Positions 38,899-51,181 of a stretch of 64,000 nucleotides of DNA are shown here, piece after piece. The notes beneath the pieces were generated by a model, which worked only from the letters and a program-made list of their open reading frames with translations, was not told where the DNA came from and made no database searches. Source of the stretch: Ichthyophthirius multifiliis. Its lineage: Eukaryota; Ciliophora; Oligohymenophorea; Hymenostomatida. The translations under genes and the position numbers were made by a program. The stretch is from contig NW_004086920.1 in NCBI RefSeq assembly GCF_000220395.1, positions 1 to 64,000 of the forward strand. The letters are read 5' to 3'. Positions within the stretch are counted from its first letter, which is position 1. Every line of letters begins with the position of its first letter.

Positions 38899-39013
38899 TA
38901 AATTTATGACAAATTATATATTTTTTATTTATTTTAAAATTAAAATAAGTTTTATTTTTAAAAAATTTATTTTTATATAAAAAAAACAAACAATGATATA
39001 CATATTTTTTATT

Positions 39014-39730
39014 TCATTTTTTATTAAAAAGCTTTTATTTGTCCATAAGCTTTTAATAGATTAATTATTATTTTTAATATTCGATTTTTAAACATTAAAC
39101 TGTATCATTATATAATTTATTATATATTTAATCATAAGTTAATTTCTAAAAACCGCTTTCAGTAGCTAATCTATTATATTCTTCTATTAATAAATTTATT
39201 TATTTTTACCTATTTACTCTATCACTTATATTTATATTTTTTAATGTTTATGTAAGTAAGGCAATTTGTTAATCTGACCATTTAATATCTTCTGTATGTA
39301 TTTATTAAGGTAATGTTTATTTTTTATTATTATTTTTTTTGTTTTATTTTGTATTAAGTATTGTTGTTTGATTTAATAATTTATATGATTTTCTATCTAC
39401 TTTTTATATTATTTTATCAAAATATTAATCAAATTCTATATTTGTAATATTTAATTATTATTATTATGTATTTAGTTGATTTTCTATGTTTTAGTGATTT
39501 TAAAAATTTTCTTTTTCTATTTTTTTTACAATTATATCAACATATTTTTCATATTTTTCTATTGATTGTATTTTTAAGAAATCTTGTTTTTCGTTTTGTT
39601 TATTTTTGTCATTTAAAACATATTTTTGGTATAGTTTTTGGAAATTTTTAGGAATTTAATACTCTATATTTATTTTTTTCAATTAATCTTTAAGGTTTTT
39701 TATTTCTCGGAGATTTTAATTGCTAAACAT
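39014..39730 (-). CDS. Gln/Asn-rich coiled-coil protein, 238 aa
   Basis: Single exon of 717 bases ending in TGA. Sequence is charged and Gln-rich with heptad-like spacing (IKNLKDQLKKINIEYQ, YEKYVDIIVKKIEKE) and a more globular C-terminal third (DIKWSDQQIALLTQTL, RLATESGFQKLTYDQIY). No signal peptide or membrane segment. No family recognised; typical of cytoskeletal or ciliary proteins in ciliates, which is only an impression. The gene starts 380 bases from the divergently oriented CCDC112 homologue. Confidence 0.65.
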
Positions 39731-40109
39731 TAAATAAAGAGATATTTTTTTATTTTAATAAAAAAAATAATTTTTAAATATATTTTTTGCTAAGAAAATA
39801 TAGTATAATTATTATACTTTTTAAAAAAAATAAATATTGCTTTTTTATATATATTTATTAATCAATTTTTTATTTATTTTGTACATTTTTTATTATTTAA
39901 TAATTTTTTTATCTTTCTTTCTAAAAAAAATTCGAAATTATAAATAAAATTGATTCTTAATTTTTTATATATTTAAATTATTTTTTTAAAATTAAATAAT
40001 TTTTTATAATTAATTATATAATATTTTTTTTTTTTGTAAAATTTAACATTTTAAATTTTTCTAATTAAAAAAAAAAAAAAAATATTAAAACTAAAAAATA
40101 AAAAAAAAA
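39731..40109. promoter_or_regulatory. Divergent intergenic region
   Basis: About 380 bases of A+T between two start codons facing away from each other; both promoters must be here, but no motif is recognisable. Confidence 0.4.
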
Positions 40110-42017
40110 ATGAATTTATAAGGTAAAATAAATATTTATTTCTTAAAAAAAAAGTAAGAAAAATAAAATACAAAAGAATGGAAATAAGAATATAAAGGAA
40201 TAAAACATAAATTATTTAATTTTGATAAAGATTAAGGAAAATAATTATAATTAAATAAAGCTTGTAATTAAAAAAATGAAATAGGTCAAATATAAAAAAA
40301 TTCAGAATCTTTAGAATTTGAAAGACAAAAAGAAAAAGATTAAATTTTTAAATAAATAAAATAAATAAAATTAGATACCGAAAAATTTAAGGACAAATTA
40401 AAGCAATTTGAAAAAACACCGTAATATTTATAAAAAATATAGGAAATTTCAGAAAAATTAGAAGATAAAATTAGTGAATTTAAGTCTTAATAAATGCGAA
40501 TATTTGATTAAATGGCAGAAGAAGAAGACTTATTAGATTAAGAAATATAAATTTTTAATTAAAGAATTAATTATTATGAAAACTCTTAATTTACAACGGA
40601 ATAAAATATAAAAAATAATCATAATATATTTAAAATAAATGAATAAATTTAAGAATAAGAAGAAAATGAAGATGAAGATGAAGATTAAAATGATGAAGAT
40701 GTATTAAATATTATATTTTATTTTTAAATTGTTGAATATTTAAGAAAAAAAAAAAATAGAATTTTAAAGAAAACATAAATAATTTAAATATAGAAATAAA
40801 TAAAATAGATAAATAATTATTATAATTAAAATAAAAAATAAACCTTATAGATAAAAAAATAATTCTTTTAGGAGATAAAAATTTAAATTGGCCGAGTTAA
40901 GACCATTAAGATTTCTTAAAACTAAGAGTTAAACATAAGAATATAATAACAAAATAAGTAAAAAAATAATAATAATAAATAAATTTTCAAAAAAAAATAT
41001 ATAATTAAATTATAAATAATTTATATTAAAAGCAAATTTTAATTTTGATTTAGTTAATATAATAAAAAAAATGAAAAATAAAAATAAAAATATCAAGAAA
41101 AATATATATACATAATAATATATAAGTAAATTTATTATATATATAAATATTTATATTTTTATTTATATAATAGATATTTTTATATATTTATATATATATT
41201 ATTATTAAAAAAGGCTTTTTTTAATGATTGTTTAAGTATTCTACCTATGTATGATATGAATTAAATAAAAGAACATATAGATAAGTTTTAGATTTATCTT
41301 TAATTTGAAGAAGAGAAGAGAAATTTGATGTGGAATTATAAAAATTTAAAAGAAGATAAAAAAAAGAATTAAATAAAAATATTAAATTAAGAAGAGGAAG
41401 AAAATAAGTATAAAAATGAAGAAATTGAAAATCTTAAACTTATAGAAAAAATAAAAAAGGAATAATAAAAGGAATTTATTTAATAATGGAAATTAAAAAA
41501 ATCTGTTAAAAAGGAAATTTAACAAGAATAAGAAAATATTGAAAAAATGAGAAAAGAAAGATAAAAAGAAATGATGAAAAAATAAATTTTGGAAGAATAA
41601 AAAAAAATTGTATAATAATATAAAGAAATTAAAGAAATAGAAAAAATTAAATAAAAAGAAAGGGAAGAATATAACTAAAATTTAAATAAAAAATAATTAA
41701 AATATGAAGATATATAAAGAATTAAATAAAAAGAAGAATAAATGATTAACAAAAAATAAGAAATCGTCTAAAAGTAATAAAACGCGAAATAAATTAAAGA
41801 AAATGAACTCAAATAACATGAAGAACTTAAAAAAACAAAGTTCTCATATATTCAAAGCAAATTAAATGAAAAAACTACTGCTACTATACTAAAGGAAGAA
41901 AAAAAAGTTGAAACTGGAAAAATAGATAGGTTTAATTCAAATGCAAATACATTTGGTGGATAAGTTGTAAGGTTTACAGGAAGAGCTATTCCTTCTTGGA
42001 GAAATGGCTTTTATTGA
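40110..42017 (+). CDS. CCDC112: Coiled-coil protein homologous to CCDC112
   Basis: Starts with a 13-base exon (MNLQ), a 36-base intron (40123-40158), then a long coiled-coil exon (KEWKQEYKGIKHKL ... KLEDKISEFKSQQ), an intron at 40701-40744, an exon with LNWPSQDHQDFLKLRVKHKN, a further AT-only intron ending about 41213, and the last exon (IKEHIDKFQIYLQFEEEKR ... RAIPSWRNGFY) to TGA at 42015-42017. The WPSQDHQDFL, EEEKR...W and the IPSWR tail match the conserved parts of CCDC112, a centriolar-satellite/ciliary protein in vertebrates. The donor of the third intron is not fixed; GTAAAA near 40950 gives the right phase. Extremely Glu/Lys/Gln-rich in the last 200 residues. Confidence 0.72.
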
Positions 42018-43490
42018 ATATATTTATTTATTATTATTAGTTAAATTTTTATTTAAAATATAATAAAATATTTAATTATTAATTAAAAAATATAATTATT
42101 AATATAAAAAAAAATATATAAATAAAAATATATGTATTTATTTATTATTAGTAAATTTTGAATATATTTTATTTATATTTTTTTATAGTATGAAATAATA
42201 TAATAAATAATTAATTTTTTTTATTCATAAATATAATATAATGAATATTTGCTTAAATTATTGAAAGGTTAAATTATATTTAAAAAATATATTTTATATA
42301 AAATAAAAATATTGGAAATATTTTAGAAAGTGTTAAAAAATATATAAATTATTATAATAATAATTAATCTATAAGTATATAATTATATATATATATATTA
42401 ATTTATATATATATATAAATTTATATTTATTTATTTTATTTTTATTTTTCATTCATATCATACTTTATTATTTTCTATTTATAATTTTTCATATTAATAT
42501 TTGTTTTTTTTACATTTTTTTATTTTATTTTATATGCTTATTTTTACTATCTATAAATTTTATAAATTTTTTATATCATAATGTTTATGCCTGGAACTTA
42601 CATAATTATTTTATTTATAATTTTATATATATATATTTTTTTTATTTTTATACTTTATTTAAATTAATCAAAAAAAAATTATCTTTATATTTAATTAATA
42701 AATTTTATAGAATGTTTATTCTTTATCATTTTTTATAAAAAATATATATAAAATGTTATATATAAAAATTGAAAACTATTTTTCATAATAATTAATAACT
42801 ATTTGTAATATTATTAATTTATAATATTTATCAATAGCATTAATATTTTAAAAATAATTAATATATATTTTAATATTTTCTTATATTAATTCTTATATTT
42901 TTATTATTTAAAAAATACTATTTTTAAATTTAGAAATTTTATTCATTTTTTAACTTGTCAGTGATTTCAAAAAATATATTATTTTGTAAATAAACCAATT
43001 TTGTAATCTTATTGTATTTTTGATAATTTTTATTTTTTTATTTATCTATGTATTTTATTTTATATATATTCTATTTATTTTTATAAGCGATATTTTTTTT
43101 TTATTTACATAAATAATAAGTTTTTTTTTTTATAATACTTATTATCTTTTTTTAAAACTTTTTTAAATTAAAGCATAAAAAATTATATTATTTTTTTTAT
43201 ATCAATAAATTATAAAAAATATATATTTAATATATATTAGCTTTTCTGATAAAAATAAATAATAAATAGATATAAGTAAGATTTTTAAAAAATAATATTA
43301 ATAAAGTTATTTATTATAAATAAAAAATATAATTATAATAAGAAAAATATTTAATAAATAAAATAAAAAAAAATTTAAATATTTTTTTATATCTATTATT
43401 TATATATATATTATACATATATATTTTTAATTCAGATATTATAAAAAAAAAAAAATCAAATTTTATTTATTTTATTTTAAAATTCAGTTT
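42018..43490. other. AT-only intergenic region, 1.5 kb
   Basis: No frame with protein-like composition on either strand; long TA and T runs. Convergent region between the CCDC112 and eL29 genes. Confidence 0.6.
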
Positions 43491-43747
43491 TCATTTACCA
43501 GCATTGGCTTTAACTCTTCTTTCGAGTGATTTGTTTTTTTTTATTGAAGGATCATTTTTAATAGCTCTTTTTCTGTTTCTTAAAAATTTGGAATTGACCT
43601 TATTATTTAATTTATTTAATTGTTAATTTTTTTTATTTTATTTACGCCTTTTAATGAAATATATCTTTCATTTTTAGGTTTTTTAATTCCGTTTCTGTGG
43701 GACTTAGAAATTTAATTTTTATTAGTTGAGTTTTTTGATTTTGCCAT
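43491..43747 (-). CDS. RPL29: 60S ribosomal protein eL29, 69 aa
   Basis: Two exons (43747-43646 and 43598-43491; 210 bases) joined by a 47-base GT...AG intron in phase 0. The protein is short and very basic: MAKSKNSTNKNQ, SHRNGIKKPKNERYISLKG, and after the splice VNSKFLRNRKRAIKND. The motif HRNGIKKP...RY.SLKGV..KFLRN is diagnostic for eL29, a structural protein of the large cytosolic ribosomal subunit. Length fits the short eL29 forms of fungi and protists. Confidence 0.93.
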
Positions 43748-44464
43748 TTCTAAAAATGTATTTTTGTATGGTTTTTTTTATTTTATATTATATTATTCTT
43801 TTATTAATATTTTTTATATTAAGAATAAAATAAAAAATTATTTTGTTTCGATTTAATTTTATATCAAATATTAATTATTAAAATTAAATTCATTTGTATT
43901 TTTAATTATTAAAAAAAAAAAACAAAATAAAAAATCATTTCAAATATACATATTTTTTTTTATATAAATATATATAAAAAGCAAAACTATTTAAATGGTA
44001 AAAAAATTCATAAATATAACTCAAAATATTTATTTTGGATTGATTATATTATTAATTGTTAAATTATTAAATAATGGATTTTTAAATCTTATTAAAAACG
44101 TCAGTAAAGACTGTATTTCATAATACTAATTATTATTTTAATTATTAATTGATAGGAGTTTATTAATTATCTTCATAAATTTATAACTATAAAAACAATC
44201 ATTAATCTAATTATTTTTACATTAAAACTTAAAGAATAATATAATAATATCTACAAATTTTAAAGATACATTATATATTTAAATCATTAATCATTATAAA
44301 AAAAACTAAATAAATTTTATTAATATATCCTAATCTATTTAATTTTCAAATATAATAGTTACAAACTAAATAGTTATGCATCATTTATTATATTTTCTAA
44401 AATGTTAAAATTCATAAAAATATTTTATATTAGTTAAAAAAAAATATAATATTTTATTAAACAC

Positions 44465-44506
<42 letters not shown>

Positions 44507-45092
44507 CATTATTATTCATCTTTATTACTTTTAATTTAATATATTTAATTATTTCTTATAAAATAATTTAATATAATATAATAGAATAATAAATTTTACT
44601 TTAAGATAATCTTAAAACCGGTTATATTTTATTAACATTAGGCAAATAATATAATTCATTTAATATTATTATTTCAATTAATATTTATCATATTTTTATT
44701 TTATTAACTTCTAATATTTTTTTACTTCTGTCATATAAAATGAATACATATTAAGAAAAAGTTAACTTTAAATTTTTATATACAAATCAATTTTACTTAG
44801 TATGGTTCAAATATTTTTTTTTTTTTTTTTTATAATTTTATAAATTAATTTTTTTTTTAAATATTACTTGGGATAGTTTTATGTAATTGATAAATATTAA
44901 AATCCTATCTTATTAATGTACTCATTTTTCGAAATATGTAGTATTTAATAAATTTTAATTATCTATTACCAACATTATAATTCCTATATTAAAAATTTCG
45001 CTATTTAAAAATGCTTCTACCTATTTGAAAGGTTATTTATAATATGATTGTATATTATATATTAATATGAGTAAAATTTTGATTATTTTATA
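43748..45092. other. AT-rich intergenic region
   Basis: Contains the eL29 promoter at its left end and an (ATT)n microsatellite at 44465-44516. I looked for exons on both strands and saw none with convincing composition. Confidence 0.5.
44465..44516. repeat. (ATT)n microsatellite
   Basis: About 17 ATT units with one ATC variant. Confidence 0.95.
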
Positions 45093-45440
45093 TCATATAT
45101 TATTAAAGAAGTGCTAAATGAATTAAATAAAGGAATATATTATAATAATTTTATTAAATTATTTAATTAATCTACTTCTAAAAATACTCCTTTATCGAAT
45201 AATATAGGCTTTTCCTTTTTTATGTTTTGTTAGTTGTTTTCAACTAAATAAATGTCCCAAATTAAGTGTTTTTGTCTTTATTGTTAAGTCTTTGCGTTTG
45301 GCATGATTATTCAATGATGTCATTTTAGATTTCTGGAATTTCAGTTTGTTTTTGATTTTATTTTTCGGGTGAAGATTTATCAGAATTTGAAGAAAATTTT
45401 CTTCTCTTTCTTTATTTTTAATTTTCTTTTTATATTAAAT
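45093..45440 (-). CDS. Possible small gene, start not found
   Basis: Protein-like frame on the minus strand: SSNSDKSSPEKQNQKQTEIP, EIQNDIIEQSCQTQRLNNKD, then after a T5 run at about 45269-45273 (A5 on the coding strand) the composition continues in the next frame as HLIWDIYLVENNQQN and KPILFDKGVFLEVDQ to TGA at 45093-45095. No in-frame ATG is present upstream to about 45500, so a first exon may be missing or unresolved. Ser/Glu/Gln-rich start and a more globular end; no family recognised. Confidence 0.4.
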
Positions 45441-45742
45441 ATTGTATGTTTGTTTAAATTTAATTTTTATTTTATTTTCAATAACAATAATATTATTTAT
45501 ATATAAATTTTATAATTTTTTATTATAATTAAAATTTATAATAATTTTTATTAAATATAATATTTTAAATAATATATATATATATATAATATATTGATTA
45601 AATTTATTTGATAAGAGAAAAATTAAAAAAAAACAAACAAAAATATATAATATTTATAAATACTTTTAATATATAAATTACTTTTAATAACAATTATATT
45701 ATTTAAAACTATAATATTTTTAAAATTATTTAAAAATATTAA

Positions 45743-46687
45743 ATGGATTAATGTCAGTTTAAAGTTCCAGATTTAAAATAAAGGCAACAAGCCATTGGAT
45801 CCTTAGCCGGAACTCCTATAAAACTCAAAAAAGCAATACAATCAATAATGAATAAATTCCAATAAATTAAATCCCCTAACCTCAACGATTGGTTATGGGA
45901 TCACGATGAAGATGGATAAAATTTCGAAGTATATAAATCAGCAAAAATTACAAATTTTTTTAATAAAGAGAAAGGTCCAAATACTATATATATACAACCA
46001 TTAGAAAATAACATAACTTTTTTGCCTATTTTAAAGGAATATTGCGATTTATTTTTTACAGGAACAACAGTGAAAATAAATTCTGTTTTAAATATACGAG
46101 AAAATCCAAATATAATATAAAGAAGAATAAATGAATATACTTAAAATTAATAGTATAATGCAACTGATATAATTAATTTTTTAATGTAGAAATTTCCCAA
46201 AAATGCCCTTTGTATAATAGCAGTTACTAAATATGATTTATATCCAACAGAAAGCTGGAATTTTGTATATGGAATAGCTTCAATGTAAAATAAAGTGGGA
46301 GTTTTTTCATTTGCAAGATATATGTTTAAAGACGATAATGATTTATTTAATAATAATTAGATTATAGATGATGATGTAATGATTTATAGGGCTTGTAAAA
46401 TCATGAGCCATGAAATTTGCCATATGTTGGGAATGAAACATTGCATTTTTTATCATTGCTTAATGAATGGGGCTAACCATTAATAAGAAATGTACTAATA
46501 ACCTTTATAATTATGTGTTGTTTGTGTAAGAAAACTTTAAATTAATCTAAGCTTTTGCTTTCTTCAGAGATACTAAGGTCTTATGGAGTTTTGTTAAAAA
46601 ATGAAGGTTTTTAATGAAAAAGATTCTTTGATTTATAAAGAATTATATCAGACTATTTTAGAGGCTTATGGGTAAAAATATATATGA
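45743..46687 (+). CDS. Archaemetzincin-type zinc metallopeptidase, 314 aa
   Basis: Single exon of 945 bases. The active site is ACKIMSHEICHMLGMKHC (HExxHxxGxxHC) at about residue 223, giving three zinc-binding His and the catalytic Glu, followed by the family's further Cys residues in FYHCLMNGANH and QPLQLCVVCVRKLQ. This Cys arrangement separates archaemetzincins (AMZ) from other metzincins. TKYDLYPTESWNFVYG and VGVFSFARY are also typical. AMZ proteins are putative cytosolic aminopeptidases with poorly known substrates. No signal peptide, in agreement with an intracellular protein. All catalytic residues appear intact. Confidence 0.92.
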
Positions 46688-47043
46688 TTTTTTTTTTTTA
46701 ATTAAAATATATAAATATATATTAATTAAATTAAAAGAAAATATATTATTTGATATATTTTTATATTATATTTTATTATATATATTATAATTTATATTTT
46801 ATTATATATTATTTATAAATAGGGTATTTAATTTTTTTTTTTATATTATTAATTTTATTTAAAAAAAAAATTAATTTATAATAAATAGCTTGATAATATT
46901 TTTAAATTATATTCTTTAATTGTGGAATTTTTATATTTTATCTATTATATAAATTAATTATTATTATTTATTTATATTAACCAAAAAAAATAAATATTAC
47001 ATTATAATTATAATTAATAAAAAAATATAAGAAATTAAATAAA
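46688..47043. other. AT-only spacer
   Basis: Upstream region of the cystatin gene; A+T runs only, nothing recognisable. Confidence 0.6.
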
Positions 47044-47388
47044 ATGATTAATATTATTTTATTTATAGTAATATTATTAAGTCTTACCTATTAAAGTGGA
47101 GGATATGGAAGTTATTAGATAGGATAATATAATGAAAAAACACACAAAAAAGCATTAGAGGTGGGTTTAGAATATTTAAAATAATAAGAATATTTTAAAG
47201 AAATTTAAAATAATGAACCTAAATTAATTGCTGTTTACTAAAAGGTTGTCAGTGGAATGATTTATAAATTTATTTTAAAGAACGAAAAAAATATTTATGA
47301 AGTAGATGTATGGAGTAAACCATGGGAAAATTTTTATGAAGTAGTAAATAGCTAATATTAAAATATTGAAGAAAAATAATAATTATGA
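47044..47388 (+). CDS. Secreted cystatin (cysteine protease inhibitor), 114 aa
   Basis: Single exon. Residues 1-18 are a hydrophobic signal peptide (MINIILFIVILLSLTYQ), followed by GGYG, the inhibitory N-terminal Gly region. The first hairpin motif Q-x-V-x-G is present as QKVVSG (about residues 65-70), followed by MIYKFILKNEKN, and the second loop Pro-Trp appears in VWSKPWENFYEV (about 90-100). The three elements and the size match a single-domain type 1/2 cystatin; no Cys pairs are present, which favours a stefin-like domain with a signal peptide. It should inhibit papain-type proteases in the secretory/lysosomal route or outside the cell. Confidence 0.9.
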
Positions 47389-47642
47389 TAAGCTAAATAA
47401 AATATATATATATATATATATATATTTAAGTATATATAAGTTACTATATATTTTTATTTATTATTAAAAATTACTATTATTTATTTTTGAATTATAAATA
47501 TTCATATAAATAAATGGAAAAAAAAATTATTTAGTTATTACAATTATATTAATAAAAATTAGTAAACAAATATTTATAATTAAATAAATAAAAAAATATT
47601 AATATATAAATATATAAAAAATATAATTAAAATATATATATT

Positions 47643-47674
<32 letters not shown>

Positions 47675-48000
47675 ATCTTTTTTTTTTAAAAAAAAAATAG
47701 TAATTTTTTTTTTATTTACTTTTTTTCATATTATTAATTTTAAAGTATATTTTTTATTGTATTATTTTATAATTTATATTTTTTTAAATAATTGTTATCC
47801 TATGACTTTTTTTTAATATATTTTAAAATAACATATTCTTATTTAAAAAATTTTTATGTATTTTTATTACTAATTGTTTATCTGAAAATATTATATTTGT
47901 CAATTTTTTTTTCATTTTTTTTTATAATTTTTAATAGATAATAATATTTCTAATGAAATAAACGAATATTTATATATTTATTTTAATTTATATATATTAT
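47389..48000. other. AT-only intergenic region
   Basis: TA runs near 47400-47420 and 47630-47670; no coding or RNA feature seen. Confidence 0.6.
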
Positions 48001-48460
48001 TTATTTTAGTTTATAATTTTGAAAAGTTTTGCAAATACTTAATTAATCAGTTTTAATCATATATTGGATGTTTTTGATTAAACGAATGTATTTTTGATTG
48101 ATGCTTCGAGTATTAAATAGAGTAGTTATATTGTTAATTATACCGAAGGATAGAATTTTGTTGAGATTTATAATTATACAGAATATAATTTCTTTAAGAA
48201 TAAATTTAAATTAATAGTAATCACTTTATAAATAGACCAGGTTTTGTAACTTATTTAATTATTGAGTTATATGAGTATGAAAAAATTAGGAGTAATAATA
48301 TATAAATTATATATAATAGAGGAGTATATAAGACTTTGTGAAAGCGATAAACTTTTTGGGAGTATGGCGAGATTTAGAATCCAATTAAATAAGGTTATAA
48401 AGATTTTAAAATTTAATTTAATAGTATCAAAGATAATTTTATAAATAAATTTATTGAATA
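48001..48460 (+). CDS. Unresolved coding patch, possibly exons of one gene
   Basis: Base composition is clearly less AT-biased than the flanks, and protein-like blocks appear in different frames: VFLIDASSIKQSSYIVNYTE, then in another frame NSNHFINRPGFVTYLIIELY and EYEKIRSNNIQIIYNRG, then INFLGVWRDLESNQ. The blocks are not joined by evident GT...AG introns and no start or stop could be fixed. It may be a decayed gene or one with several small errors. No family recognised. Confidence 0.3.
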
Positions 48461-48797
48461 TATTGGTATTTTTAGAAATGAGTTATTTTTTTTAAAAAAA
48501 AATTAATTAAATATAAATAAGTATATATTTTTTATTTAGTACTTTTTAAAAATCAAATATAATTATTCTATCGTGAAATTAATAATATATTTATTTATCT
48601 TTTTTATATTAATTATGTTTTTTTTATTATACATTCATACTTTAGTTTATTTTTAAATTTATTTTTTTTAATAAAAGAAAAAAAAAAAATATAAAAATGA
48701 ATACAGATGTATAATAACTAAATATTACAAAAGTTTACAAAAATAACAGATATATTTAAATATTTTAAAATATAAATAATAGCTGAATTAACCGATT

Positions 48798-49884
48798 TCA
48801 TTTAAATTAAACTAAAATCGCAGTCATATTATCACATCCAACACCATCTAAAATAAGAATTAATTTAAAAAAAAAAAAATTACTAGCAGTATCTTTTGCA
48901 AGAATAGTATCTAGAAGATCGACTAAAATATCTTTAAGGCTCATATTTTTTTCAATTCTACTTTAACAGAACTTTCCAAGATCTTAATTATTCATACATT
49001 CCCAAATACCATCACATCCCATTAACATAAATTTATCATCATTAGTTAATTGTTTGGTTTTAACTTCTGGAAATGCTGTTATAATATAATCATGAGGTCT
49101 ACATCCATTTTACCCTTTTTTATATTCAAAATCTCCAAAGGCTCTTGATAAATTTAAATTTCCATTCACTCTTCCATCTGATACGAATCCTCCAGCTTTT
49201 GTAATTCTTTACTTCTCATCTGGATTATCTGGTTTATGATCAATTGACATTTCTATAGGATTTCCTTTATTGTAAATAACTGTCCTTGAATCTCCTGAAT
49301 TTGCAACATATAATTACTTTTTATGAATCAAAGCTACATTTGCTGTACATCCTGCATATACAACAGAATCTTCATCATAATCATTATTGTGATTATTTTA
49401 ATCATTAATTTTGTTATTTTTTAATTTTATTAATTCAGCTTTTCCCTCATTTGTTAACATTAATTCGTCCATTTTTAAAAATGTCTCCTTTAGAGCTTCC
49501 TCGAATTTCTTTTGCTTGTAATTAACATTTTTTTTATTTCTTAAATAAAATGAATCTCTACGAATTTAGCTACTTCATGTCCACCATGTCCATCAAATAT
49601 TCCAAATATGGAAGTTTCTTCATCTACATTTATATCAGATATATGACCGTCTTCCATTGTGTTTCTCCAACCTATTTTTATATAAAGAATAAATATATGT
49701 ATTTTAAAAAATAAAATAAAAAAAAATGGTAATATAAAATATTTTAAGGTTTATCATTTATTTTATACAAAGACTTTGATGTATTTTTACCTTGCATATC
49801 AACCATAGCGAATTTCAAATAACCATTTTATTAATCTGCTATTATTTTTTTATCAGTTTTAGGTTATGACATATAAGGACCCAT
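48798..49884 (-). CDS. PP2C-type serine/threonine protein phosphatase
   Basis: Starts MGPYMSQPKTDKKI with Gly2 and ends at TGA 48798-48800. PP2C (PPM) motifs occur in order: GWRNTMEDGH (conserved Arg and metal Asp region), FGIFDGHGGHEVAKF (metal ligands), YAGCTANVALI, LYVANSGDSRTV, MSIDHKPDNPDEK and RITKAGGFV, NLSRAFGDFEYK, FMLMGCDGIWECM and GVGCDNMTAILV. All metal-binding Asp residues I expect are present. At least three small introns interrupt the gene (around 49680-49790, 49530 and 48850-48890). PP2C enzymes dephosphorylate Ser/Thr with Mg/Mn and are very numerous in ciliates, so the substrate cannot be named. The Gly2 start could be myristoylated. Confidence 0.9.
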
Positions 49885-50508
49885 TTTTGTTTTTTTTTTT
49901 TTTTTAATAATTAGTATATTTTATTTTAAATTTTTTTTTTTTAAGAATATTTATATTTACTTTTATACATTATTTTTAGTAAATTTAAATATATGAAAAA
50001 TAATACAATGCGATATTTTATAGATATTAATATAATTAAAAATTTTATTTTGAATTAAATTTTTAAAATAAATCATATTAATATAAAATAAAAAAAACAT
50101 ATTATATATAAATACGTATAAAGAAATTATGATTTTATCTTTTAAAATAATTATTATATATAAAAATAAATATAATATCTTTTATATATATGTTTTATAT
50201 ACTTAAAAATATATAAATATTTTAAGTTTTATTCATATAAATATATGAAATAAATTATAAAATAAATATACATAATTACTTATAAATATTTTAATTATAT
50301 TTAAAGATTAATGTTATTTTATTATATTCATATTTTTATATGTTTTAAGATAAACATTTTAAAAATTAATAAGTTTTATTTTAAAATTATTAAATATAAA
50401 TAAAAATAAATGAAAATTAAAAATAAAAAATTAATAATAATAAAATTAATATATATATATATATAAAGTAGATTTTAAAATAATAATAGAAATAATAATG
50501 ACTTATAA

Positions 50509-50554
<46 letters not shown>

Positions 50555-51181
50555 TTAGTAATTATAGTATAATGGAATTAATTTTTATATTATTAATAAT
50601 TCTTAAAATATTTATAATTATATTATTAATAAAATTAATATTTTAAACCTTTTTTAAAATAACATTATATTAAAAAATATAAGTCAATTTTAATTTTTAT
50701 TATAAAATTACAATACAAACAATTTTATAATTAGAATAAAAAAAAAAACTTAAAAAATTTATCAATACGATAAAAATAATATGTTTTAAAACTTATTATT
50801 TTTTAAATCTTAATAAAAAATCGAAATATTAATAATAATTTTATATTATTTAATTTAATAAAAAAAATTGTTTTTAAATCTAAATTTAATAAATTAAAAT
50901 TTTATTTTTATATAATTAAATTCAAAATTTTATTAATATATATTTATAAATACATGTTTATATAATTAAATATATTTGTTTAATATATTTATTAAAAATA
51001 TTAATAATAATTTTTTTTAATAAAGATTCAATATTTTATTAAATTAATTTTAATCAATAAATAAAAATATATGGTTATTTGTATAAATTTTTAAAATATT
51101 AAATATACATATATATAGATATATATATTTATACATTTATATATTATTTATTAATAAAATAATTTAAAATAAAATAAAAAA
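49885..51181. other. AT-only intergenic region, 1.3 kb
   Basis: Divergent region between the PP2C and SHIPPO-repeat genes, with an (AAT)n microsatellite at 50511-50554. Nothing else recognisable. Confidence 0.6.

Noticed and set aside
39466-39651. Plus-strand short frame rich in Phe/Leu
   Set aside because: Shadow of the minus-strand coiled-coil gene at 39.0-39.7 kb.
44465-44516. Short regular repeats as a possible CRISPR array
   Set aside because: Perfect trinucleotide microsatellite without spacers; eukaryotic DNA.
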